Of a stretch of 64,000 bases of DNA, positions 24,524 to 32,806 are shown piece by piece; positions within the stretch are counted from its first letter, which is position 1; every line of letters begins with the position of its first letter. The notes beneath the pieces were generated by a model. That model saw only the letters and a program-made list of their open reading frames with translations, did not search any database and was not told the DNA's origin. Location: NCBI GenBank assembly GCA_964649195.1, contig CAZYPK010000012.1, positions 1-64,000 of the forward strand. Direction: 5' to 3'. Both the position numbers and the translations under genes were made by a program. Source of the DNA: JTS-RE9 sp964649195 (GTDB lineage: Bacteria > Planctomycetota > Phycisphaerae > Phycisphaerales > Phycisphaeraceae).

Positions 24524-25507
24524 ATGAAACGGTTCACCCTGGTCCTGACCACCCTGCTCATGATGGCCCTGCCATCGGTCGGCTTTGCCGAGAAACTGAA
24601 GATCGCCTACAGCGACTGGCCCGGCTGGGTCGCGTGGGAAGTGGCGATACAAAAGGGCTGGTTCAAGGAGGCCGGGGTCGATGTGGAGTTTGTCTGGCTT
24701 GAATACGTGCCTTCGATGGACGCCTTCGCGGCCGGCAAGGTTGACGCGGTCTGCGTCACCAACGGCGATGCGATGGTCACCGGCGCCACCGGGAAGAAGT
24801 CAACCTGCATCGTCATCAACGACTTCAGCTACGGCAACGACATGATCGTCGCCAGGCCCGGCATCCGCAAACTCTCCGATCTCAAAGGCAAGAAGATCGG
24901 CGTGGAGCTCAACTTCGTCGCCCACCTGCTGCTGCTGAAGGGCTTGGAATCCGCGGGCCTCAAGGAGTCGGATGTCACCCTCGTCAACATGACGACCAAC
25001 GACACGCCGCAGGCCCTGGCCTCCGGCGGCGTCGATGCCATCGCCGCGTGGCAGCCCAATTCCGGGCAGGCGCTCAAGCAGGTCCCCGGCTCCAAGGCGC
25101 TCTACTCCAGCATGGACATCCCCGGCCTGATCTACGACGGCCTTTTCGTCAGCAAGGAAAGCCTCGCCAAAAACAGGGCCCAGTGGACCAAGGTCGCTGC
25201 GGTGTGGTTCAAGTGCGTCTCCTACATCAAGGACCCCAGGACGCAGCCCGACGCGCTGAAGATCATGGCCGCCCGCGTGCAGATTTCCCCGGAGGATTAC
25301 GGCAAGCTGCTCGACGGCACCTTCCTGCTCGATCTGGAAGGCAATCTCAAGGCGTTCAAGGTGAATGACACGCTCGAATCCATCCACGGTTCGAGCAAGC
25401 TGGTCGATGCGTTCAACGTGAAACACGAGGTTTACAAGACGCCCGAGGATGTCAAGAGCTATCTTGATTCGAGCATCGTGGAAGCCATTGCGAAGATGAA
25501 GAAGTGA
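24524..25507 (+). CDS. ABC transporter periplasmic substrate-binding protein (NitT/TauT type)
   Basis: A 327-residue secreted protein with signal peptide MKRFTLVLTTLLMMALPSVG-FA. The NMT1/TauA fold is seen in LKIAYSDWPGWVAWEVAIQKGWFKEAGVDVEFVW, then AGKVDAVCVTNGDAM, DLKGKKIGVELNFVAHLLL and DAIAAWQPNSGQAL. Proteins of this subtype next to UAAP genes are predicted to bind guanidine or urea-like cations; the aromatic WPGW and the acidic pocket are consistent, but this is inference. ATG 24524 has AAGGAG at seven bases. It is first in the importer operon. Confidence 0.9.
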   Translation: MKRFTLVLTTLLMMALPSVGFAEKLKIAYSDWPGWVAWEVAIQKGWFKEAGVDVEFVWLEYVPSMDAFAAGKVDAVCVTNGDAMVTGATGKKSTCIVINDFSYGNDMIVARPGIRKLSDLKGKKIGVELNFVAHLLLLKGLESAGLKESDVTLVNMTTNDTPQALASGGVDAIAAWQPNSGQALKQVPGSKALYSSMDIPGLIYDGLFVSKESLAKNRAQWTKVAAVWFKCVSYIKDPRTQPDALKIMAARVQISPEDYGKLLDGTFLLDLEGNLKAFKVNDTLESIHGSSKLVDAFNVKHEVYKTPEDVKSYLDSSIVEAIAKMKK

Positions 25508-25533
25508 TATTCAGAAATTAAAAGGTCTCGCCG

Positions 25534-26664
25534 TTGGATACGCGAAGCGAACTCACCCCGATCAAGCCGCGCAGGATCGCGTGGCTGGCGATCCGCACGG
25601 AACCGCCGGCCACGCGCTCGGTTTTGCTCAAGGTGTTGTCGTTTCTGATTCCGCTGGGCTTGTGGTGCCTGGTCAGCTACGTGCCCTTCATCTGGCATCC
25701 GCTGGTGAAGGTGACCGACAAGGGCGGCTCCGATTTTCTTGAGCCGGAGATGCTCATCGATCGCGTGGAGTTTCTGCGCGAGAACGATCGGCTTCGTGAA
25801 GAGAATCTTCCGATGGCCGGCGGCTCACGGGCCAATCCCATCTTTCTGCCGGCGCCGCATGAGGTGGCCCGGGCTCTTTACACGGCCTTCAAGACGCCGC
25901 CGCAGCGCAAAGGGGATCCCTGGTTTCACGAAAGCCTGTGGCATTCGATTCGGATCATTTTCCAAGGCTTTTCGCTTTCGTGCCTGCTTGGCGTGCCCCT
26001 GGGCATCGTGGCGGGCACGTTCCCGTCGCTGTCCCGCGTCATCGAGCCGTTCGTCGATTTTGTCCGCTACATGCCCGCCCCGGTTTTCGGGGCGCTGTGC
26101 ATCGCGGTACTGGGGCTTGCCGATGCGCCCAAGGTCGCCATCATTTTCATCGGCACGTTCTTTCATCTGGTCCTCGTCATCGCCAACACCACCCGCCTGC
26201 TCGATCCCGCCTTGCTCGAAGCCGCCCAGACGCTGGGCGCCGGCCGCAAACGGATGATCACCCGCGTCATCGTACCCGGCATCCTGCCCAACCTTTACAA
26301 CGACCTGCGCATCATGCTCGGCTCGGCGTGGACGCTGCTGATCATTGCCGAACTCATCGGCGCGACTTCGGGCATCAGCTACTTCATCAACCAGCAGGGC
26401 AAGTATCGCAACTACGACAACGTCTTTGCCGGCATCATCATCATCGGGTTGATCGGCCTGATCACCGATCAGGTCCTGGCGCGGATGCGGCCGGTGCTCT
26501 TCCCCTGGCTTCGCAAGGGCGCCGGCGGATCGGGCGGCTTCTTTCACTGGCTCAGCGGCGGACGCTACTCGCGCAGGCCGCTGCCTGCATCCGACATTCG
26601 CAGCGGCGGATTGAACCCGGCGATGGCGCACGATGCGGGCCTGGATGAGCGAGGTGAAACATGA
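25534..26664 (+). CDS. ABC transporter permease (NitT/TauT type)
   Basis: A 376-residue inner-membrane permease. An N-terminal membrane helix (LLKVLSFLIPLGLWCLVSYV) and an unusually long periplasmic-type insert (about 55-120) precede the six-helix core. The EAA loop is visible as EAAQTLGAGRKRMITRVIVPG. The TTG start at 25534 is preceded by AAAAGG at eight bases. It overlaps the ATPase gene by four bases. Confidence 0.92.
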   Translation: MDTRSELTPIKPRRIAWLAIRTEPPATRSVLLKVLSFLIPLGLWCLVSYVPFIWHPLVKVTDKGGSDFLEPEMLIDRVEFLRENDRLREENLPMAGGSRANPIFLPAPHEVARALYTAFKTPPQRKGDPWFHESLWHSIRIIFQGFSLSCLLGVPLGIVAGTFPSLSRVIEPFVDFVRYMPAPVFGALCIAVLGLADAPKVAIIFIGTFFHLVLVIANTTRLLDPALLEAAQTLGAGRKRMITRVIVPGILPNLYNDLRIMLGSAWTLLIIAELIGATSGISYFINQQGKYRNYDNVFAGIIIIGLIGLITDQVLARMRPVLFPWLRKGAGGSGGFFHWLSGGRYSRRPLPASDIRSGGLNPAMAHDAGLDERGET

Positions 26665-27557
26665 ATCACGATCACCCCGCCCCGCCGCCGCCGATGCCGG
26701 AGGAACTGGCCGCGAGGTTCAGGCGAATTGATGAGCGACCGGTGGTGCTGGATGTGCAGCATCTGGGCAGGCGGTTTGCGACGGGCAAGCGGCATGTCGA
26801 TGCGCTGCTTGACATCAGCTTCAAGGTCCATCGCCGGGAGTTCATCTGCGTCGTCGGGCAATCCGGCTGCGGCAAGAGCACGCTCGCCCGGATTCTCGCG
26901 GGGTTGGATCACCCGACCGCCGGACAGGTCCTGCTCGATGGCGAACCTGTCACCGGCCCCGGTCCCGAGCGCGGCATGGTCTTCCAGGGGTACACGCTGT
27001 TTCCCTGGCTCACCGTGCATCGCAACGTCATGTTCGGTCCGCTCAGCCGCGGCATCGGTCCCAACGAGGCGGCGGCCCGCGCCTGCGAATGGATCGACAT
27101 GGTCGGCCTCACCCCGTTCACCGACGCCTACCCCGATCAGCTTTCAGGCGGCATGAAGCAGCGCGTCGCCATCGCCCGGGCGCTGGCCAATCAGCCGCGC
27201 GTGCTGCTGATGGATGAACCCTTCGGCGCGCTCGATGCGCAGACCCGCGCGAAGATGCAGGCCCATCTGCTTCAGATATGGCACAACGTGGATGTCACCA
27301 TCATCTTCATCACGCACGATCTGGAGGAAGCCGTTTACCTGGCGGACCGCGTGATCGTGCTGGGCACTCATCCGAGCCGGGTGGTGGAGGTGCTGGATGT
27401 GCCGCTGCCCCGGCCGCGCTCGCGTGATGATCCGGCTTCACCGCCGTTCGCCGCCGCCAAGGCGCACCTTGAGCATCTGATCCATCCCCCGCAGCTCTCG
27501 GCGAAGATCGAGGAACTGCCGATGCCCCGCATGACGGTCGTGGGTGATGATGTCTGA
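26661..27557 (+). CDS. ABC transporter ATPase (NitT/TauT type)
   Basis: A 298-residue ATPase with Walker A GQSGCGKST, Q-loop VFQGYTLFPWLTV, signature LSGGMKQRVAIARAL, Walker B LLMDEPFGALD and switch histidine IFITHDLEEA. It energises the adjacent permease. ATGA overlap with the permease stop shows coupling. It is the last clear gene of the guanidine locus. Confidence 0.95.
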   Translation: MNHDHPAPPPPMPEELAARFRRIDERPVVLDVQHLGRRFATGKRHVDALLDISFKVHRREFICVVGQSGCGKSTLARILAGLDHPTAGQVLLDGEPVTGPGPERGMVFQGYTLFPWLTVHRNVMFGPLSRGIGPNEAAARACEWIDMVGLTPFTDAYPDQLSGGMKQRVAIARALANQPRVLLMDEPFGALDAQTRAKMQAHLLQIWHNVDVTIIFITHDLEEAVYLADRVIVLGTHPSRVVEVLDVPLPRPRSRDDPASPPFAAAKAHLEHLIHPPQLSAKIEELPMPRMTVVGDDV

Positions 27558-27660
27558 TCACCCTGTTGCCAAGGGCGGTGCAACTTCCCACAATAGACCG
27601 TCGGTTCCACGATTCGCCATCGGGCGATCACCGGCCCACTGCACGCCAGCGGAGAGTTCC

Positions 27661-27915
27661 ATGACGGTTTACGAAACGCTCAGCCATCACGCGATTCGCC
27701 TCTGGTGCGAAGCGATGCACTACTGGCCGGCCTGCCTGCCGGGGCAGCCGGACCGCATCCGCGTCGGCGGCAATCCGTTCAGCGACCCGGAGGAGATCGA
27801 ACTGCTCGACTGGGAGGACTGGTTCGCCGCCTTCGATCAACGGCAACTCAAGTTCGTCTATAACCCCAGCGACGGCTGGTGCGACCTGCAAAGCAGAAAT
27901 GTCAGGCCGGACTGA
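27661..27915 (+). CDS. Small hypothetical protein
   Basis: An 84-residue soluble protein rich in Trp, Asp and Tyr (LWCEAMHYWPACLPG; EEIELLDWEDWFAAFD; KFVYNPSDGWCDL). No family recognised. ATG 27661 has GGAGAG upstream. It is the last plus-strand gene after the ABC transporter (103 bases downstream) and abuts a word hairpin at its stop; it may or may not belong to the transport operon. Confidence 0.6.
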   Translation: MTVYETLSHHAIRLWCEAMHYWPACLPGQPDRIRVGGNPFSDPEEIELLDWEDWFAAFDQRQLKFVYNPSDGWCDLQSRNVRPD

Positions 27916-28040
27916 GGGGAGGGGACGGGGGACAGGGGACAGGAGACAAGGAACAGAGAAGAAGCCCCATAGCCGCTTGCGGCTTCGCTCTGTGTCCTAT
28001 CTCCTGTTTTCCGTCTCCTGTTCCCTGTCTCCTGTCCCCT
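27916..28040. repeat. Word hairpin (GGGGACAGG word) between convergent genes
   Basis: Left arm GGGGACGGGGGACAGGGGAC and on, GGAGACAAGGAACAGAG. Right arm CTGTGTCCTATCTCCTG, TTTTCCGTCTCCTGTTCC and CTGTCTCCTGTCCCC. The arms are complementary, and the loop contains CCGCTTGCGG. It occupies the whole space between two convergent genes, where it could serve as a bidirectional terminator. Confidence 0.85.
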
Positions 28041-28900
28041 TATTCCGCGCCCTTCATCTTCACCGCGCGGATCGCCATGAACATGGGTATCTCCCGTCTG
28101 GCCACGTTCTCCGCCTTGGCTCGCGGGCCGGAATCGCTGTGTTTGTGGCTGCACCATTCCTCCATCGCTTCGACGAAAAGCCCCGCCTGCCGCAGAGCCT
28201 TCACGTAAACACTGACGGGCCGATGAAAGGTCCACGTGTATCTGCCCGGGTCCTTGCCCGGATGGGTCACGATCGGTTCCTTGCGCGGCTCCATGTAGCG
28301 ATCGACGCGGCGATACTGCGTCATCGCGGCTTCATCCCAACCCCAGTGCGTGAAGGCCGGCCCGCGGAAAGCGGGATGATTCATGACGATCACCACGCGA
28401 CCGCGCCCATCGTCCACCAGACATCTGGCGATGCCGTCAAACACCGGACGGATCGGATTGATGTTCGCAATCGCCAGCACGCAGGCGGCGGCATGAAACT
28501 GATTGTGCAACTTCCCCTGAACTTCGAGCTCGCGGGCATCACCGACCATGTAGAGAATGCCCGGATCGCTGCGCTGCCTGGCGGCTTCGATCAGGGGCTT
28601 GGCGGCATCGATGCCGGTGACGCGAGCCTTCGCCGCGTGCAGCAAGCGGCAGAGCACACCCTGCCCGCACGCCACATCCAGCACCTGCTCGTTCTCCTTG
28701 ACGGCCAGCATCTTCATCACGCCGGGCAGCACCACTTCGCGGTGATACTCGCTGCCTTCGTCGCCCACGAGCTGGTCATACCAATCGGCCACCTGCGACC
28801 AGTCGGTCGATCGCGCATCGGGTTTCCTGGCGGGGTGAGGTTCCTTCGATCGATCAGGACCGGAACGCCTGCGTTTGAATGGTCGGTTGGGAGAACTCAT
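28040..28900 (-). CDS. Class I SAM-dependent methyltransferase
   Basis: A 286-residue protein with a basic N-terminal tail (about 35 residues) then the Rossmann core: motif I QVLDVACGQGVLCRLL, acidic loop VTGIDAAKPLI, and motif IV-like AAACVLAIANI. The substrate is not evident. ATG 28900 is chosen; 28927 is possible. It ends at the word hairpin and has the deacetylase gene upstream on the same strand. Confidence 0.82.
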   Translation of the reverse strand: MSSPNRPFKRRRSGPDRSKEPHPARKPDARSTDWSQVADWYDQLVGDEGSEYHREVVLPGVMKMLAVKENEQVLDVACGQGVLCRLLHAAKARVTGIDAAKPLIEAARQRSDPGILYMVGDARELEVQGKLHNQFHAAACVLAIANINPIRPVFDGIARCLVDDGRGRVVIVMNHPAFRGPAFTHWGWDEAAMTQYRRVDRYMEPRKEPIVTHPGKDPGRYTWTFHRPVSVYVKALRQAGLFVEAMEEWCSHKHSDSGPRAKAENVARREIPMFMAIRAVKMKGAE

Positions 28901-28948
28901 GGCTCGCGACAGAATACCAAGAGTCATAGCCCGCTCGTCTTTCGCGGC

Positions 28949-29632
28949 TCACATCACCAGCCCGTCGAGCGACATCAGCCCCAACGGCTCGCGCGTGAAG
29001 AACGGCTCGGCATGGCGCACCCCGATGCGGCTGCCCATGTAGCCGTTCATTTCACGAAGCCAATCGACGATCCCGCGGTTGCGCTCGGGCGTCACAAACT
29101 GCGATTCGTATGCGAGAATCGACCGCACCTTCGCCTCCATCTCCTCGCTGATGTCGATGCAGAATGACGGATTGGCGACATGCCGCAGGTGTGTGCAGTA
29201 GTAATGGATCAGCCATTTGGGATAGATCGGCCGGCCCGGCAGGTCGATCTTCGTCAGCTTCGCATCGAAGCGGGCATCCTCGACGATGCGCGTCGTGGCG
29301 ACATGATCGGGATGCGCATCTTCAAAGTAAGGCAGGAACACGATCGAAGCCTGATGCTCGCGGATCACCCCGGCCACGGCATGGCGCGAAGCGATGTTGT
29401 GCTCCACCTGCCGATTGGTCAGACCGAGTTGGCGTCGCTTCACCCCCAGAATCTTCGCGGCTGCGTTCCATTCGCGCTCGCGGATTTCAGGCGAGCCATG
29501 CGGCGTCGGCTCGCCGTTGGTCATGTCGAGCAGCAGCACGTTGTGCCGTTGCCGGGCCAGGCGAATGATGGTGCCGCCCATCCCCAGTTCCTGATCATCC
29601 GGGTGCGGACCGACGACGAGTATGTTGGCCAT
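28949..29632 (-). CDS. PIG-L/LmbE deacetylase, BshB1-like
   Basis: A 227-residue zinc deacetylase: GPHPDDQELGMGGTI gives the HPDD metal and catalytic motif, and FEDAHPDHVAT the second histidine pair. Sequence style (LLLDMTNGEPTPHGSPE, YLPYF-like FLPYFEDAHPDH) matches BshB1, which deacetylates GlcNAc-malate in bacillithiol synthesis. No bshA or bshC is in the window; the adjacent glycosyltransferase is of another type, so the bacillithiol role is by family only. Confidence 0.85.
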   Translation of the reverse strand: MANILVVGPHPDDQELGMGGTIIRLARQRHNVLLLDMTNGEPTPHGSPEIREREWNAAAKILGVKRRQLGLTNRQVEHNIASRHAVAGVIREHQASIVFLPYFEDAHPDHVATTRIVEDARFDAKLTKIDLPGRPIYPKWLIHYYCTHLRHVANPSFCIDISEEMEAKVRSILAYESQFVTPERNRGIVDWLREMNGYMGSRIGVRHAEPFFTREPLGLMSLDGLVM

Positions 29633-29639
29633 GATGCGG

Positions 29640-30893
29640 TCACCTGTCTGAAGCGGGTTTTGCCGATGCGGTCGCAAGAGCATCACGATACAGCGCTTCA
29701 ATCTGCCGGCACATCGCGCGGTGATCGAATTTTTTCTTCACATGCTCGCCGCCCTGCGCTGCAAGACGCCGGGCCTCTTCGCCATGATCCAACGACCATC
29801 GCAGCGCATCCCCCAGCGCGGCGACATCCCCCGTCCTGACCAGTTTGCCGGTGATGCCGTCGATGCAGACATCGCGGATGCCGCCGCTGTCGTAGGCGAC
29901 GATCGGACAACCAGCCAGCAGCGATTCGACCAGCGTGCGGCTCTGTCCCTCCTGATACGAAGGCAGCACCATCACATCCATCGCGCGATAAAGCTGCGCC
30001 ACACGAGCCGGCGGAACGAAGCCGGTGATGATGACGCGATCGGTGAGTTGAAGGTCGTGAATCATGGATTCGATGGCGGATCGGTGAAAGCCGTCGCCGA
30101 CGAAAAGCAGCCGCAGCCTGGGATGGCCGGCGATGAGCTTCGGCGTGATGCGAAGAAGGTCTTCGTGTCCCTTGAGGCGATCGAGGCGTGCGACGAGTCC
30201 GATGACGGGAGCGTTCGGAGGAATGGTCAGTTCGCTGCGAACGGATGATCGCATCTGACCGGGCGCGAAGCCGCAAGCGGCATCGGACCAGAAAGCGACA
30301 TCGACGCCGCTGGGAATGACGCTGTATTGTTCGGGCCTGCCGATGCGGTTCGCGTTGAACAGATCGATCATGGGCCGGGTGATGCCGATGAGTTTGTGGC
30401 AGCGCCGTGCCGCCCATCGCTCGGCGGCGATGTAGGCTCTTCGCACCGGCCAGGGTTGCCGGTCGTGGAAGGGCGAGCCGTGAATGGTGTGAATCACCAC
30501 GGGAACCCGCTGGCGCCAGGCGGCGGCGCGGCCGAGGATTCCCGCCTTGCTTGAATGGGTGTGTACCACATCAGGCCTGATCGAACGGATGATCCGCCGC
30601 AGCTCGCGATAGCAGAACCAGTCATGGCCCGGCAGCAGCGACCGCCGCATGGACGAGACTTCGACCAGCGATGCGCCGCTCTGTTTTGCTTCATCCAGCA
30701 GCGATCCTTCGGGGCCGTGGATCGGACCATAGGCCAGATGAACGCGATGCCCCGCCGCGACCTGCGCGGCACAGGACATCACCGTGTTCTGCTGCGCCCC
30801 ACCGGCAATCAGACGGGTGATGATGTGCAGCACGGTGAAGCGATTTCGGATTTCGGATTGCGGATTGCGGATTGACAAATCATCATCAGGCAT
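29640..30893 (-). CDS. GT4-family glycosyltransferase
   Basis: A 417-residue GT-B enzyme: N-terminal ITRLIAGGAQQNT, VVHTHSSKAGILGR and IHTIHGSPFHDRQP; C-terminal nucleotide-sugar site GLVARLDRLKGHEDLL, LLFVGDGFHRSAIE and EGQSRTLVESLLAGCP. It resembles exopolysaccharide glycosyltransferases rather than BshA. ATG 30893 is used. Residues 6-17 (LSIRNPQSEIRNR) are encoded by a GATTTCGG/GATTGCGG word repeat, so the repeat has entered the coding start. It ends eight bases from the deacetylase start. Confidence 0.85.
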   Translation of the reverse strand: MPDDDLSIRNPQSEIRNRFTVLHIITRLIAGGAQQNTVMSCAAQVAAGHRVHLAYGPIHGPEGSLLDEAKQSGASLVEVSSMRRSLLPGHDWFCYRELRRIIRSIRPDVVHTHSSKAGILGRAAAWRQRVPVVIHTIHGSPFHDRQPWPVRRAYIAAERWAARRCHKLIGITRPMIDLFNANRIGRPEQYSVIPSGVDVAFWSDAACGFAPGQMRSSVRSELTIPPNAPVIGLVARLDRLKGHEDLLRITPKLIAGHPRLRLLFVGDGFHRSAIESMIHDLQLTDRVIITGFVPPARVAQLYRAMDVMVLPSYQEGQSRTLVESLLAGCPIVAYDSGGIRDVCIDGITGKLVRTGDVAALGDALRWSLDHGEEARRLAAQGGEHVKKKFDHRAMCRQIEALYRDALATASAKPASDR

Positions 30894-31030
30894 CGGCGGT
30901 GTCCACGGCAAAACAGAAATCTCAAATTTCAAATCTCAAATCTCAAATCCGATTTCAAATCCGATTCCAAATCTGATTTCAAATCCGCAATCCCAAATCC
31001 GAAATCCGAAATCGGATATCCGAAATCCCA
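30842..31030. repeat. Word hairpin (AATCCGAAATC word) spanning a gene start
   Basis: Left arm 30842-30876 repeats GATTTCGG/GATTGCGG. Right arm 30917-31030 repeats AAATCTCAAATC and AAATCCGAAATCC; its part at 30980-31012 is an almost exact reverse complement of the left arm. Left arm lies inside the glycosyltransferase coding start; right arm lies in the gap to truA. Confidence 0.85.
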
Positions 31031-31039
31031 ACTCCCCCT

Positions 31040-31831
31040 TCAATACCGAATCCATTCCAGACTCAACCCCTGCGGCGGCAGCGTCGGCCCCGCGTGGCGA
31101 CGGTCGGCGGTGGCGAGGATGCGATCGATCACCTCCGGCTCAAACCGGCCCCGCCCCACTTCGATCAGCGTGCCGGAAATGATCCGCACCATGTTGTAGA
31201 GAAAGCCGCTGCCTTCCACGACGATATGCACCTGCGGCCCCTCGCCTTCCCACACCGCAGGCTGCTCCACGAAGCAGTCGAAGATCGTGCGCACCGTGTT
31301 CTCCCTGCCGTGATCCGCATTGGCCAGGCCCGCCACATCGTGCGTGCCGATGAGCTTCCGGGCGGCGATGTTCATCCGCTCCACATCCAGATTCAGCCAG
31401 CAGTGCCAGACGCAGAACCGCTGATGCAGCGGACGGTGCGGACTGTTGAAGACGCGATAGCGGTACTGCTTGTGCTTCGCGCCGCTGATCGCATCAAAGC
31501 CCGCATCGACGATTTGCGCATCCATCACCTCCACATCCCGCGGCAACCTGCTGTTGATCGCGTGCGGAATGCGCTCCAACGGGATGCGCGTTGCCGCATC
31601 AAAATGCGCCACCTGCCCCCGGGCATGCACCCCGGCATCGGTCCGGCTGGCGCCGACCACCTCGACGCGCTGCGCCATCACCTGAGCCGTCGCCCGCTGC
31701 ACCACCCCCTGCACCGTGCGCAGCGGATCAACGCCTGGCGGCTCCTGCTTCTGCCAGCCATGAAACGCGGTGCCATCGTAGGCGATGGTGAGTTTGTACC
31801 GCTGAAGGATCGGATCGTCCGTTTGCGACAT
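31040..31831 (-). CDS. truA: tRNA pseudouridine synthase A
   Basis: A 263-residue enzyme modifying U38-40 of tRNA anticodon stems. The catalytic aspartate is in GASRTDAGVHARGQVAHF. YDGTAFHGWQKQ, FVEGSG-like VVEGSGFLYNMVRII and TLIEVGRGR are conserved. ATG 31831 is preferred; 31855 adds eight residues. The stop lies at the edge of the word hairpin. Confidence 0.95.
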   Translation of the reverse strand: MSQTDDPILQRYKLTIAYDGTAFHGWQKQEPPGVDPLRTVQGVVQRATAQVMAQRVEVVGASRTDAGVHARGQVAHFDAATRIPLERIPHAINSRLPRDVEVMDAQIVDAGFDAISGAKHKQYRYRVFNSPHRPLHQRFCVWHCWLNLDVERMNIAARKLIGTHDVAGLANADHGRENTVRTIFDCFVEQPAVWEGEGPQVHIVVEGSGFLYNMVRIISGTLIEVGRGRFEPEVIDRILATADRRHAGPTLPPQGLSLEWIRY

Positions 31832-31856
31832 GTCGAAAGGATAGGCGAATGCCATG

Positions 31857-32342
31857 CTAATACTTCAACCCGTTCTCGCGGACATGAACGAACGGGTCGC
31901 CGTTGAAATAGCTGCCGCCCACGACTTTGCCGATGAAGATGTCGTGATCGCCTTCGTAATCCATGTGGCAGACCAGGTTGCATTCCATGTAGGCCAGCGC
32001 CCCGGCCAGAATCGGTGACTTGTTGGTCGTGGGCGCCACCAGCTCAAAACCGAGAAACGGATCCTCCGTCGGCTCGATGCGCGATGCGAACTTCCGCATC
32101 AGCACCTTGTCCCCTTTGGGAATCTGGCAAAGCCCGAACTCGTGCGAATTGCTGATCAGCGGCATGATCGGCCGGCCCTTGGCGATGGCCAGGCTCACCA
32201 TCGGCGGTTCGAACGAAGCCTGCTGCACCCAACTGGCCAGCATGCCCATCCGCCGATCCTCGAAACACGCAGTCAGAATGAAAAGCCCCGAAGGGATTCG
32301 GCCGATTGCGTCGCCCACTTGTTTGAGAACGTCTTTGTCCAT
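31857..32342 (-). CDS. Flavin reductase-like FMN-binding protein
   Basis: A 161-residue split-barrel flavin-binding protein: IPSGLFILTACFEDRRMGMLASWVQQASFEPPMVSLAI is the conserved FMN-site block of the flavin reductase family, and later LAYMECNLV and HDIFIGKVVGGS. It could be a flavin reductase or a diflavin-associated domain on its own. The four bases to truA suggest co-transcription. ATG 32342 is chosen, with 32345 and 32354 also possible. Confidence 0.85.
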   Translation of the reverse strand: MDKDVLKQVGDAIGRIPSGLFILTACFEDRRMGMLASWVQQASFEPPMVSLAIAKGRPIMPLISNSHEFGLCQIPKGDKVLMRKFASRIEPTEDPFLGFELVAPTTNKSPILAGALAYMECNLVCHMDYEGDHDIFIGKVVGGSYFNGDPFVHVRENGLKY

Positions 32343-32505
32343 CATCGGCGGCACTCATCACCCCGGCCCCCCGGCCCCGTCCCGGAAAAAGTGGAACGCG
32401 AAAGAACTCGCACGTTTCAAAATCGGACAAACCCCATCGGTCCGACGGCATGCACACGGATGGCTCAACCGGTGCAGGATACGACCGGCACCGATGATTG
32501 CAAAC

Positions 32506-32540
32506 CGGCCCTGTCAGGCTACACCAGGGCCGTTTAATTC
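32506..32540. terminator. Hairpin with short T tract in the divergent gap
   Basis: GGCCCTG...CAGGGCC stem with loop TCAGGCTACAC, followed by GTTTAATTC. It lies in a divergent gap, so a termination role is not required by context. Part of it (GGCCGTTT) recurs just before the word hairpin at 45.5 kb. Confidence 0.4.
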
Positions 32541-32559
32541 CCGCACCCACTCTGTCGGA

Positions 32560-32710
32560 AGTTCCAAATGACAAATTCCAAACTCCAAACAAGTTCCAAA
32601 GAACAAAAACGCAATCAAACAGAAGCCGGATTCGGCTCGTTTTTGTCCGGTTCGGCTCGTTTTCGAGTTTGTTTGAGATTTGAATTTTGCGATTTGGAGC
32701 TTTTGCTTCC
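32560..32710. repeat. Word hairpin (TTCCAAA word) in a divergent gap
   Basis: Left arm AGTTCCAAATGACAAATTCC, AAACTCCAAACAAGTTCC. Right arm GTTTGTTTGAGATTTGAA, TTTTGCGATTTGGAGC. The centre contains two GGATTCGGCTCGTTTTTGTCC-like direct repeats. The 32343-32806 gap holds no gene; it must carry the promoters of the flavin reductase and gph genes. Confidence 0.8.
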
Positions 32711-32806
32711 GGTGATGGGATGGAGAATTAAACGGCTCCGCCAGGCCCCCCCCCGGACACCCCGCCCGCTGGCGTCCATTCCTTCGATCACCTATAAACC
32801 TTCGCC

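Noticed and set aside
29640..30893. Glycosyltransferase as BshA of a bacillithiol operon
   Set aside because: N-terminal motif ITRLIAGGAQQN is typical of polysaccharide glycosyltransferases, not of BshA; only the neighbouring deacetylase resembles a bacillithiol enzyme.
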